64,000 bases of DNA from Nannochloropsis salina CCMP1776. Lineage: Eukaryota > Sar > Eustigmatophyceae > Eustigmatales > Monodopsidaceae. The stretch's first letter is position 1. Each line of letters begins with the position of its first letter. This document shows positions 23,207-35,500 of this stretch, in pieces. The stretch lies in the NCBI GenBank assembly GCA_004565275.1, contig SDOX01000021.1:1260696-1324695 (forward strand), in the 5' to 3' direction. The translations under genes were made by a program, and so were the position numbers. The notes under the pieces are model-generated. The model was given only the letters and a program-made list of their open reading frames with translations. It searched no databases and was not told the origin of the DNA.

Positions 23207-24974
23207 TGACGACGTCCGACATTATGCTGGTGGCCGCCGGGAGTTTGAATTTTTGAGCAGCAGCTCCAATAATGGCGTTCTATCTAATCTTTTACGCCCA
23301 AGTTCTGATGGATACGATATAGGCGGTCCAGCTCCAATATGTTGGAAAACTTCGAACGGTGAGACTTTTCGCCTGACATCCTGTCCGGGGAGCCTTGTTA
23401 TCAATTTTTTGAATGTACCACCCAAAACTATGTTTGCCAAGGAAGACTACACTACTACCTACCGTCTAACTATCGATTCAACGTCTTTAAGCTTGACTAA
23501 ACTTAATATAAGCGGCAAAAGCTACGATATACCTTCTGCCTTGGTGCGCTCATGTCGGAATAAAATTGGATTTTGCACGCCGTTTATCGAGAATACCAGG
23601 GGCCTGTCCTACTCCTCGCTTCCTATATCAGGAAACCTTATTCCTGGTGATAATAACCATAGCAGCGCAGAATTTATATCTACTGTAAACGTAGATCCTG
23701 GCTCTTACACAAATATTGCCCATCTACAATTCTGGGGGCAGGAAGGTGGGGAAGCCGTCAAATATGACGTTGCTGCAGCTTTTGTGCGGGACGTACTTCC
23801 ATCCAGAAAAGTTCTGCAACCTGACTTAGCTGTGCGACATACAATGGCGGTTGTCGTTGGGCTCGCGGGTCTCTTTCTAGCAGTTACCTTTATTTGCCTT
23901 GTCTACTGGCGCAAACATAAGGTTTTACGTTTCTCCCAAGTTAATATTTTGATGTACATGACGTTGGCAGGTTTGATCGCCCTTTGTGGAGTACCCTTGG
24001 CGGCAGTAAATACTCAGCAGGCATGCTTTGCCCGTCCTTGGATTACCATAATACCTCTCAATTTCATGTTTGGTCTACTTTTTGGTAAAACATGGCGGAT
24101 ATATCGACTGATGAACAACAAGAACTTGAAGGCCATTAAGATCAAGGAGAGCTATGTCCTTTATGTTGCTCTCCTCCTTACCTTGCCGGAAGTTTTTATC
24201 CATGGCTTTTACCAAATCGTTTTTACCCCGCGCTTGCAACTTATTCAGGTGATCAATGAGTATACTTTTATGTACGAATGTACGGGCGGGTCTTTAGTCA
24301 AGAACGTATTCGACGGTCTCCATTTGGCTTATGCTGCCATGATCCTTTGTCTTGGGTGTTATGTGGCTAATAAATCGGCGTCCCTGACGACCCTATTCAA
24401 CGAAGGGAAGCATATCATGTTCGCGATCTATACGTGTTTCGTCCTGTCCATAATTATTGTTCCCGCTTCATTCGCTGTCGCCACGGATCCGCAGACTAGT
24501 TTCATCTTACGTACTTTAGGTGTCACACTGGCTGTAGCAGGCACCATTGGCGGGATAATCATACCAAAGATAAGACTCATCCTTTCAGGCGTCGACCTGT
24601 CGCTCGATGACAGTAAAGGCAATACCACTAAAGCTGTCTCCACGCACAGTGAGACAAGGGCAACATCTTCAAATGCTATTAAACACGCATCGACAGCCTC
24701 TACATGTGTAACACCGTCAACCATTAAGGTGAAAGACCGCGTCCCAACAGTTGTAATGCAAAAATTAGTGGACGTATTTGCATCTGGAGCTACGGTAGTC
24801 GACCGGCAGAAGCAAGGGTATGCACTTCGCCGTTCAGATTGGGAAAATTGTGTGGAACAAATTCGAGGCTTGGACGAAATTTTGCAGCGCTGTGTGTTAA
24901 GTAGTGAAAGGGAAAAATCTGCTGACTCTCGACCTGGGGGATCAACCGCCAAAGTGGCGCCGACTCTTGTCTAA
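23178..24974 (+). CDS. Class C (GABA-B-like) G-protein-coupled receptor
   Basis: About 598 codons from the first in-frame ATG. The frame is open upstream to 23100 and a 5' exon with a signal peptide is probably missing. The N-terminal ~220 residues are a small extracellular domain with several Cys, much shorter than the ~400-residue Venus-flytrap domain of animal receptors. Seven hydrophobic segments follow (first near 23840, last near 24540). Family marks are FGKTWRIYRLMNNKNLK after TM3, a Cys before TM3 (QQACF) and one in loop 2 (YECTGG) for the usual disulfide, and IIPKIRLIL after TM7. The cytoplasmic tail of ~140 residues is Ser/Thr-rich with a short helical end. Ligand and coupling are unknown. 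Such receptors are known in diatoms and other stramenopiles. Confidence 0.87.
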   Translation: MRSNEQQYLIDDVRHYAGGRREFEFLSSSSNNGVLSNLLRPSSDGYDIGGPAPICWKTSNGETFRLTSCPGSLVINFLNVPPKTMFAKEDYTTTYRLTIDSTSLSLTKLNISGKSYDIPSALVRSCRNKIGFCTPFIENTRGLSYSSLPISGNLIPGDNNHSSAEFISTVNVDPGSYTNIAHLQFWGQEGGEAVKYDVAAAFVRDVLPSRKVLQPDLAVRHTMAVVVGLAGLFLAVTFICLVYWRKHKVLRFSQVNILMYMTLAGLIALCGVPLAAVNTQQACFARPWITIIPLNFMFGLLFGKTWRIYRLMNNKNLKAIKIKESYVLYVALLLTLPEVFIHGFYQIVFTPRLQLIQVINEYTFMYECTGGSLVKNVFDGLHLAYAAMILCLGCYVANKSASLTTLFNEGKHIMFAIYTCFVLSIIIVPASFAVATDPQTSFILRTLGVTLAVAGTIGGIIIPKIRLILSGVDLSLDDSKGNTTKAVSTHSETRATSSNAIKHASTASTCVTPSTIKVKDRVPTVVMQKLVDVFASGATVVDRQKQGYALRRSDWENCVEQIRGLDEILQRCVLSSEREKSADSRPGGSTAKVAPTLV

Positions 24975-25362
24975 GCAGTGGTACACCCTCAGCTACACAT
25001 TGCTTCTAAAGAAAGGCATCACGAAAAGAGCATTGTCAAGATACCAAAGTGTCGCAATGGTCTTGTGTAAAGGAGTTTAACTTACAAAATTGTCATCAGT
25101 TCGTACGATCACTTAAGATTTTCATAGTGAGTGTATCTCTAGGACTCAGGAAGCATATCAGAACCACAATCTAAACAAAAAAAGACTCAAAAGATATTGA
25201 TCTTTCCACATATGACGCAATAACTTTCTTACTTTCATACTTTTTGCAAATTATTGTGACCGATATCTCTCTTTATTATTTGCTACTTTGCCTAAAATTT
25301 TTCGTTTCTCTATGTGACGGCGCAGGAATAAATATAAATCAATGCTTGTCAGCTCTAACTAT
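24975..25362. other. Convergent intergenic spacer
   Basis: AT-rich DNA between the 3' ends of the GPCR (plus) and RTEL1 (minus) genes. It presumably carries both 3' UTRs. No other feature was seen. Confidence 0.6.
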
Positions 25363-28300
25363 TCAAAAGGCTGCGTCTTTGATAGGCCCTGCCAGAACAC
25401 GCCTCAGGGATGAAATGGTCACGGGACCACACTTGTAGAAACACAGGCCGACTTTGGCGCCTTTTTCTTCACGCCCCTTCTTGTTCAGCCATCGTTTCCA
25501 GCAAGGCATGCACGCTGTATGCCCACATTGTGATACAAATACAGAGGAAGTCTCGTCGCAAATCGGGCATTTCTGCTGACGATTGCCGTGACTACCATTT
25601 TGCTCTTTGGCTTTCATTTTCTTGCTACCTGACCTAGAGCCTCCCAGGCCCTGATCGACTAGGTGCTGCAGGCGCTCAATCACTTCTTCGTCTCTACTTC
25701 CTATCTCAACCCCATTTTGTTTGATAATACTCTTTTTGTCATATGTGTTTTCTCCTTCCCATTTTATCTTGTTGGTCGTCTTGACCTTTTTGGCTGGTCG
25801 ACTTACCAGGTATTCCTCTTCTCCCCCGGGGGCGATGAAAACGTTAGTTTTCCCCGATAAATTCGAATCCTGCTCTGTGGTGGCCACCATCCCTGTCACG
25901 GATGCGCTTCTCGCTCCTATCCTCGCCAGAGGAGTCCGCCAGTAAGGTTTGTACCTCGTTTTTACCATACCATCGAATACAGGTCGCAAAAAGGACGATA
26001 AGTAAGATTGCGCAAATCGGGATAAAAAAGTGGGATCAGCGCCCGTGGAAAGGAGGACGTCGACAGCTCCACCTTTCGCCGCCGAGGTCCAGGCTTGAAA
26101 ATCTTTCAGAGACTGGACTTTCCCTTTTAAGACTTCCTTGACCCGATCCTGGAGAATCAGCAAGCGGTCAGGCGAGAGTTTCGCTTTCGCACCCTCAAGC
26201 CATTCCTGCATTTCGACAAAATCGAGCTCAGCTTTCTGTTCTCCTCCTGATTTCCCTGGACTATAGCTTTGGCTCTGTTCCTCCCTTTTCCTTAACCCGT
26301 TCTGTTTCGTGGCACCGTCTGCAATCTCAACCTTATCTCCATTGCTTTTGCTTTGGACTGCTCGTTCCCCCATTTTGTGGAGACCGTGTGAAGAACATGT
26401 GGAAACGCTGGGTGGTATGGCAACAAGTTCTTCTGCCGAGCACCCGCTACAATTTTCCGCATTTTTTAGAAGTGTACGATTCCCCTGTGGGCCTCGCAAT
26501 TGATGTGATGGTATTTGTATGTGTGATCGCACAGCTGATGGTGGTCCTGTTTTCTGGAGTAAGATCTGTCCCTGTCTGCCCCGAGCGGTGTTGTTGTCCC
26601 CTCCGTCCTCCGCTCCATCTTCCTTCGGACCGTCGACACCCTGTTCATCACGCCGTAAATCGACCATGACTGCGGAAATACTCGAGTTCAGAGCCGAAGC
26701 CTTTCGGGGACGGGTAAAGGATGGAGGAACAAAGCACACGGAAGAGGAGGACTCGGAGCTTCGGAAGGAGAAAGAGGAACGCTGCTGATTTCCAATCATC
26801 AATTTATCGGCAGCCTTTTCGCCATCTCCATTGCTTCCGCCAGAAGCAATCCCAGAAACGCGTACACCCGGGATGAAATTGGTTGAGTCCTGGAAAGAAG
26901 AGGGACGCGACGAGGAAGAGGAGTCTGACGCGGATACTGACCGCGTGAGTCCAAGTTGTTCGGAGAGGCTCGCTTGGCGCATCAGGGACTCCTTTCCGGG
27001 TATCCCGACCGTCTCTCGCTTCGTTTCACGCAAGCTTGAGCCACATTTTGCCGAAGTTGCAATTTTGCAGGGGGAACGGACCTCACAGTCGCTAGCCTCC
27101 CGAAGGCTTTCACGATCACTGATCGCTCCTGTGCTTCCACTATCTTTTGAGAGCACTGCTTCCTTCCGCGCGAGCAATAGGGACAGCGTCGACGGTCGAG
27201 GACCCAGTGGCTTTCCCTCCATCACCTGGGTGACACGTTCCTGCTGTTTGAGCGCGCTTTTAAATTCCAAGAACCTTTGAAGCGCCACTTTCTTCCCTCC
27301 AATTTCTGCTTGGCTCGAAGGGAGAAGTTCTTGCTCAATGGCCTCAGGGGCGATGTAGCCAGCATCCGCGTCCACTTTCGTCACGTTCACGATAACTGCT
27401 CCTCGATTTCTTGCTCGAAATCCTGCCCCTTTTCTGTTCCTTCCGCTGACTTGAACACTCTCCATCGCATCCCATTTGCCGTCCTCCTCTTCCTCCCACT
27501 CTTCGTCAAATTCATCCTCGTCGCCCTCTTTCCCCCCTCGTGTCCCCGACGCCCTTGCCCCTGCCCCAACCCTTCTTCTTGGAACCAACCTCGAGATACC
27601 CTTCACCCGTACGAAGAATTTCCTGATTCCCTCCATGGCTTCTTCGAAATTTGTCGCCGTGCTCACGTGAGGACGTACCCATTGACTCAAGGATGCACGC
27701 TGGGCGGGCGCAGCAAAGCGTTCGTCCAGGAAAAGGACAATGCCGTAGTCGTTTTGATGACGGATGACCCGACCCACAGCCTGATTGACTGCCCGGGCTG
27801 CTTGCTGTTGGTACCATTCCATGCCTCTCAATGGTTGAATGGAAGAAGGGACGGAGGCAGGTGACGAGGCGAGCGAATCCAGATACATTTTTTTCAATCC
27901 TACCCGCGGATCTCGGGCAGGGGGGAAAGGGATCCCTGTGATGACTACGGCGCGGGCACGTTGATCGGCAAAATCCATGCCTTCGCTCACCTGCAGGGAA
28001 GGAAAAGGAGAAGAAGCGGGAGAGATAGAGGAGTGACCCCGAGCTGAGACGCGGCCAACGTCCGTCATTCCTTTTACCCTAACGTGCGCATATTCGTACG
28101 CAAGACATTACATAACCCCCCTTTCCTACCTTCCCCCGGCAGACAGCAAGCAAGATCGCGCCTCCCTCCTCTTTGATCGCCCCGTCATAGGCCAGGATGC
28201 ACGCAGGCAGCTCTGCCGCTTTCCGTGGTTCCTCGACAACTGTCTTGACGCGCTGCAGTCGTTCGTAGACCCCTCCTCCAGCCCCCTTCCCTTCCCCTTT

Positions 28301-30323
28301 TTTCCATTGTCGCAGGCACAGGTCCATTACTCCATAGGAAGGAAAGAATACCAACACACCCCCGGGCACTCCCCGGGCTACTCGGATTAGGCTTTCCCCC
28401 AAATCAGCCAGGTAGCCGTCTTCCCCTCTCCGTTGAAAAGATGAGGACAACGTCTCCCCACGTGGTCCGCGGGACAGGATGGACATGAAGGTTTGCACGG
28501 AAGTGTCGATGACGTGCTGGTTCTCCAAGCGCACAGGAAAGGGAATCCGGAGCTCGCTGGCAAAGGAGTCGAGGGGCGACAGCGTCCCGCTTGTCAAGAG
28601 GACAGAGCGGACCGAGAGTTGCAAAAGTTGCTCCAGTGCAATTCCTGGACAGAAACACCAATAATGGAGGACCCGCCTGGGGGGATCCTCAGCCACCGGA
28701 GGGAAAGAACTACGCCTCTTTCCTCCGCCGCCTTGCCCCCTTCCCCCTGTTCCCAAGGGCCGTTGCCCGGCTCCTGTCGTGAGACTTAGGGATGGCCCCC
28801 CACTCTCGATGTAAAGGCGGTAGGCTTGCATGTTCTTCCGCATGGCCAGCGTATCCCCCCAGAAATAGATCATTTTGTACGCCTTCAAAAATGCCTCCAG
28901 CGCTCCTCCCGTGAATAGTGTCGAGACGATTCCCATTCCCCCCTCGTTCCCCCCCCCTACGATGGCATCGTCCATCAAGAAATTAATCGTACGCTCCAAC
29001 CGAGACACAACCGCGTGAAAATCCACTGGCTGCAGTCCTCCGAGCCCAGCCCCATAGAAAAGATCCTGTAGCTTTTGTGGTCCTAACACCGCACTCTTCG
29101 CTGGCACATGCGAGCTGGAGAAGGACGGGGGCTTGTACCCGCCGGTTACAGTGAGCTGGATCGCGTCTATGCCTTCTTCTAATGCTCGAAACGCCCGCTT
29201 GAGCCACACCAGGTCCTCCTTGGTCGGCGCTGGGGTCCCAAACGCGGTCCCTCCAGCTTTCCCTCCTCCCTTTTCCCCTCCTTTGGAGACGACTCCCTCG
29301 CCCTTCACTTTCACGATCTCCCAGGCCTTTTCAAGCTCCTCTGAGATGCGTGCCGTCATCGTGGTGGACAATGCCAACGACCAGGCCTCTGACGCGACCC
29401 CTTCCAGGTTGTGGGCTTCGTCGAATATGACCACGGAATTTGTCCAGCGCACTTGATAAGGTTGCCGAGAGCCTGCGTCTAGCAGGTAATTGTACGGCAT
29501 GAGCACTAAGTCTGCGTGGAGCGTGTTTTGCCGCATCAGGTAGTAAGGGCACACCTGTACGAAGAAGCGAATCAGGGGGGGAAAGCAATCGATCGAATGA
29601 AAACACTGCATACTTGGGATTCGCTACACACCGTCGCCATAGCCCTCCTTTCCTCTTCTCTTCCCTTACCAGCTTCGTCTGCCCCAGACTTTTCAGTTCC
29701 TCTATATCCATCACTCCGGGACTACCACCCCCTACGTGCTCCGCTTGATAAGAGTCCAGATTATTTTTGTACCGACACGCCCTGCTTTGTGTCAACACAC
29801 CACACCGGCGGTTCTGTAAGCCGCCTTTTAATTTGCTTACTTCCGGATGCACGCAGAGCTGCTCCCTTGATCCCAAAATAACGGTGTGGGGTCGGTAACC
29901 TGTAGCTTTCAATTCGCGAATAACTTGTCTCAATTGCGAATGGGTCCTTGACGCATACACGATCACAGGTTTGCCTTGCACACCTTTGACATGATTGTTA
30001 ATACCCGCGCCATTTGTAGGCGGAAAAGAACGAGGTGTTCCAGCGTCTGTTTCATACATCAATGTCATGCTACCATTGCTGATGCCCGTGCCACCGTTCC
30101 CGCAGCAAGAGCTGGCACGGTCTCGTTCAGGGCTGTAAGTTTGCTGCCAGGCTAATGTCGAACAAAGAAGTGACAAGGTCTTGCCGGTGCCGGTGGGTGA
30201 CTCAAGCAAGGCGTTCGTACGATCCTTCAAGGCCGCCACCACTTTTTCCATGTACGTGACTTGGACCGGATAAGGCTGAAATGGAAAATCCACGGAGACA
30301 TCCTCCACCTCGATCCGTGGCAT
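25363..30323 (-). CDS. RTEL1: RTEL1-type iron-sulfur DNA helicase
   Basis: Three exons on the minus strand (30323-29670, 29554-28130, 27990-25363) join in phase 0 to about 1,568 residues. The N-terminus (MPRIEVEDVSVDFPFQPYPVQ) and motif I (ESPTGTGKT) follow animal RTEL1 closely. Four Fe-S cysteines are present, in LCVHPEV, RRCGV, RACRY and VCPYY, the last restored by the first splice. Motif II is VVIFDEAHN. Motifs V and VI are CRGK joined by splicing to VSEGMDFAD, and AVGRVIRHQNDYG. A helical block near 26180 resembles the harmonin-like module, and the C-terminus has a RING-like finger (CPICDE...CGHTACMPC...C...C). RTEL1 is a 5'-3' helicase that dismantles D-loops, T-loops and G-quadruplexes in the nucleus. 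The long Ser-rich linker may hide further introns. Confidence 0.95.
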
Positions 30324-30800
30324 GCTAACACCCGGTCCCTGATTATGGAAAAGGCATTTAAAGTGAGAAGTTGAGGCACACCTGGCGAGGCGCAGGCGAG
30401 TGGGCGAGACTTATCGCACCCGAGGGATTCGTGCGAAGAGTAACAATGCCTGGATAAAGGCAAAGAGAGGCAGAAATTTGTGACACAGGCGGAGAGAAAG
30501 ACCGTATTGGAAGTTTGCTTCGCCAGGCAAAGATGATTTAAGTGTCGAATTCTACGAAAGAGACAGGCTGGCATGTTCCTTCTCTCGACGCCTCAACTCA
30601 CTCCTCCTCTTATTCCAAACATATTATACTTTCCCTTTTGGTTCGCAGCGTGCGAAAATTTTAATTATCACATGTATTTGTTTTAATTCACTACTTCTCT
30701 CTGGCCATTTCAATAGGTTTCGCCGCGATAGACAATTTCCAGTGCTTCAATCAGCTAACATACTTTACTCGGCTAATTATTCGCGAGGGGACTTGTCTAC
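30324..30800. other. Divergent promoter region, RTEL1 and nuclease gene
   Basis: 477 bases between the RTEL1 start and the nuclease ORF. It is AT-rich near 30600-30790. No specific element can be assigned. Confidence 0.5.
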
Positions 30801-32054
30801 ATGCTAGAGGCAAAAAAAGAGTTTTGGAAAAGCGGTGTGCGTGCTGGACGACCCAAAAATGCAGACGAAAAATTAAGGGAACACAATACGGCTATACGCG
30901 GGAAACTTTGTGCCAGGGGCGCTGTTTCGCAAATTGAAGCCCGCGAGTCTCACCAGGACAGAAGAAAAAGAAGCCACAAAACAAAAGGAAGCAGCTCTGA
31001 TCCTCTTACCTCCATCCACCCTCCGTCATACTCAGCGTCACCTTGCAGTCCTTCTGCACAAACCTCACCGCCGGCTCTGTCCTACTTTTCTTCCCTTTTC
31101 CCGCCATTCTTTCCCAGCCATGGCAACACAGGTAGCATCGCGCATGTCGACACCACAATCACTAGAAGTGGACGAAAATGGGCCCTTGGAATGATACTTC
31201 TAACCCTCTTTCCTCGCGTAGCCAGAAAAACTCTCCATAGTATTGCCAGCAGCATCCCGAAAATGCAGCAGCCTTCCGTTCGAGCTTTCCGTGAAGGACC
31301 TGCCAAAAGCGTAAATCTCAACTCTATGGGGGCCCGTTGGCGTCGATTCCTGCAGGGGACCAAAGCCAAGGCCGCCATGGCGGCCGCTGTGGCATCGTTG
31401 GCACTTGGCGTGTCTTTGAGCCCACCCGGGACTTTCCAAAGGTACCACACCGTCGGTGAGATCCCGGGAAGAGTGTTTCGGGCACAGACCGTCCTGGTCG
31501 GCAAGGTGGTGCGCGTCATGGACGGTGACACGCTCCGTATCAGGCACACCCCTTTATTCCCCCTCCTGAACAACCATCCAGGCTCGGGGCGGCTGTCCGA
31601 AGAGACCTTGATCATCCGGTTGGCGGGCATCGACGCGCCTGAACTCGGGAAAGGGAAGAAACAGGGACAAGCGGGCGCCGAGGAAGCCAAGAGTTTTGTG
31701 ACGAAAAAGGTGCTGGATCAAAGCGTTCGTATTAAACTCCTAGGCCGTGACCAGTACGCGCGTGCCATCGCCTCCGTTGCTTACGGCCCTGTTGCCTCCT
31801 TCCCTTTCCCGTTGCCGTCGTTTTTAAACAAAGATCTCTCCACCGACTTGGTAAAAGAAGGATTTGCCGTCATTTATCGACAGAAAGGAGCCCATTACGA
31901 CGGGAAATTGGGGACGTTGGAAAGGTATGAAGCCTGGGCGAAAGCGAAGAGGAAAGGCGTCTGGCATGGGAGGGATGTGGAGCTTCCGCACCAGTTCAAG
32001 GCGCGGATGAAAAAGGCGGCGGCCGAGAAGACCTTGGCTCCCAAGGGAGGGTGA
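30801..32054 (+). CDS. LCL3-type membrane-anchored thermonuclease
   Basis: The ORF has 417 codons, but the nuclease domain fills only the last ~190. A hydrophobic Ala/Leu segment near 31375-31430 precedes YHTVGEIPGRVFR and GKVVRVMDGDTLRIRHTP, matching yeast LCL3 and its relatives in spacing and sequence. The staphylococcal-nuclease catalytic set is present: DGDT, the Arg, Asp and Glu of IRLAGIDAPE, and the Arg of GRDQYARA. These enzymes cleave DNA or RNA with calcium and sit in a membrane, mitochondrial in yeast. The first ~150 codons are low complexity. In-frame ATGs at 31263 and 31326 are better placed for a short anchored protein, so the 5' end shown is an upper bound. Confidence 0.87.
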   Translation: MLEAKKEFWKSGVRAGRPKNADEKLREHNTAIRGKLCARGAVSQIEARESHQDRRKRSHKTKGSSSDPLTSIHPPSYSASPCSPSAQTSPPALSYFSSLFPPFFPSHGNTGSIAHVDTTITRSGRKWALGMILLTLFPRVARKTLHSIASSIPKMQQPSVRAFREGPAKSVNLNSMGARWRRFLQGTKAKAAMAAAVASLALGVSLSPPGTFQRYHTVGEIPGRVFRAQTVLVGKVVRVMDGDTLRIRHTPLFPLLNNHPGSGRLSEETLIIRLAGIDAPELGKGKKQGQAGAEEAKSFVTKKVLDQSVRIKLLGRDQYARAIASVAYGPVASFPFPLPSFLNKDLSTDLVKEGFAVIYRQKGAHYDGKLGTLERYEAWAKAKRKGVWHGRDVELPHQFKARMKKAAAEKTLAPKGG

Positions 32055-32573
32055 GGCACCAGAGAAAGAAGAAAAGAGGACGATGAAAGGCGAAGGGATG
32101 CCTGGTGGAGGCTACGTTAGACATGGGCCTACATGACTTCATCGTGACGATTTGAGATGTCATCAAATGACCGCTTCCTGAGCAAAAAAACTGTCAACAA
32201 GGATAACCAATGCCTCCTTGCTTCCCTTTTCTGTGCATGCTTCCTTTGATATACTCTACGCCTCTTAAAGCTATTAAAATTATCTCTCTCACGCCCTAGA
32301 CTCTACTTGTCAGCTTCAATCGTAAGTACCTTCCTATTCACATATTTGTACTACCGTCCTAATTCTGCTTCTGCAGTTGCTTGCGCCTGCGCTGCCGTCC
32401 AAATCCCTCGATGTTTCTCCTCCGTTAACGACCTTTCCATGACTCTTCCTCGCCTTTCCCGCTTGCACCTCGCCCCTTTCCCCCACTCCTGTAATGAGCA
32501 ATTCCCATGTTCCTGACATTTTCAACCTTCACCCCGCCTTTTCCTCCCCTACTTTCGCCTATCGCTCATATTC
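32055..32573. other. Convergent intergenic spacer
   Basis: Lies between the nuclease stop and the chromatin-protein stop, pyrimidine-rich on the plus strand. It presumably holds both 3' UTRs. Nothing else was seen. Confidence 0.6.
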
Positions 32574-35500
32574 CTAGTATTGTCCTCTCCTCCCCCTTTT
32601 CTTCCTTCTCTTCCCCCGCCTCTCGGATAGCGTGCCTCTGCTTCCTTCTGAAATCTTCCTCTTCCCCCTAGTCAAAGGCGTACTTCCCGTTCCCGGAAGA
32701 ACACCTCCCTCTCCCACATCCTCCCACTCTCCCTCCTCTTCCCCGTTGTCCTCCCCTTCTCTCCCAGACCCCCCCGCAAAAGCCCGCACCTCAGGCACGT
32801 AAGGCAAGAAATCGGGCACCACGCCAATATCAACGTACCCTCCCCCTACCGTACCTGGTTTTATAAAACCAGGAGGCTGGCTTTTCCCTTTGCTAAGCCG
32901 CCGACTGTCCCCGTCCGTGTCCAGTTCTACCCGTCCGTAGTCCAAGAGGCGATCCAAAGACCACACCCGCAGCGCAAGGGAGGCAGGTGTGGCGTACTTG
33001 ACGGCATGGGCCCATGATGACATGCAGAGAAGATAGGTGCTCCGGAAAGGGTTGAGACGCCATCGGCTGTCGATGGAATGTTCGAGAAGGATGAGGCATT
33101 CCATCAATTCTCGGGCCGTGGCTGCCATCTCGACGCGGCGGACCCACTTGTTAAATTCGTCCCTTCGAAGTTTTATGCTTTTTCTGGCTTCGTCAGGAGC
33201 GTCCAAAATACATCCCAAGGGCAGCGCCGCTTCCACCGTCAATATTGCTGCCTTGACTTCAATTAAGCTTTCCTCTTCTTCTTCCACGTCCTCCATTCCA
33301 GCCATCCTCTCTTCGCTTTCCGAAAAATTCAAGGCTTTTCGCCGGAATTCGTAGCGAAGGCGGGTGGGAAGGAGCTTGGCTTTGCTCCGTGGGCGGTTTC
33401 GATTACTGGCTGTCACGTAGGGGAAGGCTCTTAGCTTCTCGACGAACGGCACAGGAGAGACATAACGTGCCCGCGCAATTTCCTGCCGTTTTTCCCACTG
33501 CTCTTCATGTTCCTCGGCACGGAGGGACGTCCATGGTAGGAGGGAAGGCGGCGCATCCCTTTCAATGTCGGGGGTGGACGAAGGAGAGGGAAGGGAAGAG
33601 GGAACGGGGACATATGGGATCCATTCATCCGCCTGTGCCCACCCGTCATAGCTGACTCGGACAAGGCCCTGGTCGGGGTTGACAAAAATCACGTGCGCCT
33701 TCCACAGCACGCCATGTTTCTCGACAAAGACCGCGTCTCCGACCCCCCAAAGCGCCTGCGTGGCCCCTGCTGTCTCTTTTTCCGTCTCTTGTTGTCCGAC
33801 CTCATTTTCGTCTGCTCCAGTCCCAAGATTGTCCGTTTCACCGTCGTCTTCCTCGCTTCGCTTATTTCTCAGGAATTTCCGAACGTCCGGGTATTGTCTT
33901 AGGATCGCTTCGCGCAAAGCCCGTTCTTTTTTCCCTCTTGGGTTCAAGTACTCTTCCACCACCTTCCCAATGGCCTCGGCGCTTTCGTACACGAGCCATT
34001 TCTCCGCGCTCCCCTCCCGTCCTTCTTCCCCCAAGGCCAGGACCTCGGTATCTACCGAATGGGCGAGGGCTTCGTCATGCTTCTGCCGGATCAAGGCCAT
34101 CGCGTCCGTGGACCCAGCAATGCCCTCTTCGCTTTGACCCTGCCGATCGTACGGCTGGACGAAAAGGAACCTCGGTTCTCCCGCAAATTGCCAATAGATA
34201 CGGCCTCCACGGTCCTGTCCCAATGAGGCCGTTCTCCCTCGCCCCATGAAAGCAACGCTTTCCACACCTACTTTCCGTCGCAACCGCCGCTCCCGTGCCC
34301 CCGCCTCTGCCTTGGCCTCCACCAGCGCGTCCGCACAGCATTCGTGCGTGATCAGACTGCCTTTTCGCAAGGTGGGCACCTCCCGCTTCCCGTCCGCTCC
34401 CTTGACTTTCTCCCTCCCCCCTGACCCCGCCAACGGCGTCGACGTGAACACCTCCTTGAGTACCCTTTCTGTTTCCAACGCCAGGTTCTCGTCCACCGGC
34501 TGCCAGAATACGTAGCGATCCGCGCTCTTTTCCTGCTGCTCCGTTACCGTGCGTTTTTCCAAAGCTTCACGTACTTCCTCGGGCAGGGCATAGTAATCTT
34601 CGGCACTCGGTCCATACACCATAATATTGCAGAGATACTCCTCCGTCTCCCCACACAAGGCACACACCGTCCCTCCTCCTTTCTCGTCCTCGCCTCCTTC
34701 CTTCTCCTCCTCTTCCCCCCCTTCATCTTCCTCCTCCTCTTCCTCTCCCTCCTCCCCTTCCTCTCCTCCCTCCTCTTTCCCTCCTTCCTTCCCCTCCCAT
34801 TGTCCTTCTTTGCTCAACCTCTTGAGCAACTTCAGCCCCTCCTTTCCCAACGCCCTTCGCGTCTCTTTCTTTACGCCCTCTTCAAAACACAAATATTCCC
34901 GTGCCCGCAGTGGCTCTTTTCCCACCAGCAACAGATCTCCACCCCCCTTCGTAAAGAGGGGCAAGCCCATCAAAATGCCTGGTTCCCGCGGCCTGACAGC
35001 CTCCTTCTCCCCTTTTCCTTTCGAAAGCTGCCGTTTCCTGCCCCCAGCCCCCCCCGGCCCTGTCTCCTTTTCTTCCTCCTTTTCCTCCATCGTCGGCGTC
35101 GCGGTGACTGTGCTGGTTGGCAACACGGACGGAGGGGAGGAAGTCAGTGACCCGGCGTCCACGGATGTCTCCTCCTTACCCACAGATTTTCGAGACCGCC
35201 CCCGTCGCCGGCATACCACCTCCCCCTCCTCGTCCGCCTCGGCTCCCTCCTCCATTTCCCACTCCTCCCCTTCTCCTTCGCTCTCCGTCTCCTCTCCCTC
35301 CCCCTTTTCTCTCTCTTTCCCTTCCAAGAGCTCTTCTTGCCTCTGAGCATATGCCTCGTCGTCTGAAAAGTCCTCCTCTTCTTGCACCACCCGAGCCGTG
35401 CCCCCCGCGCCCGGCAAAAAAATCGGAGACACACCTCTTAACACACCCAGCTCCTCTTCGTCTTCGTCTCCCACCAGCTCCTCCTCCTCCGTTTTCTTAG

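Noticed and set aside
34627-35346. Plus-strand Ser/Pro-rich ORFs opposite the chromatin gene
   Set aside because: Antisense shadows of Glu/Gly-rich codons. The minus frame has recognisable domains and the plus frame has none.
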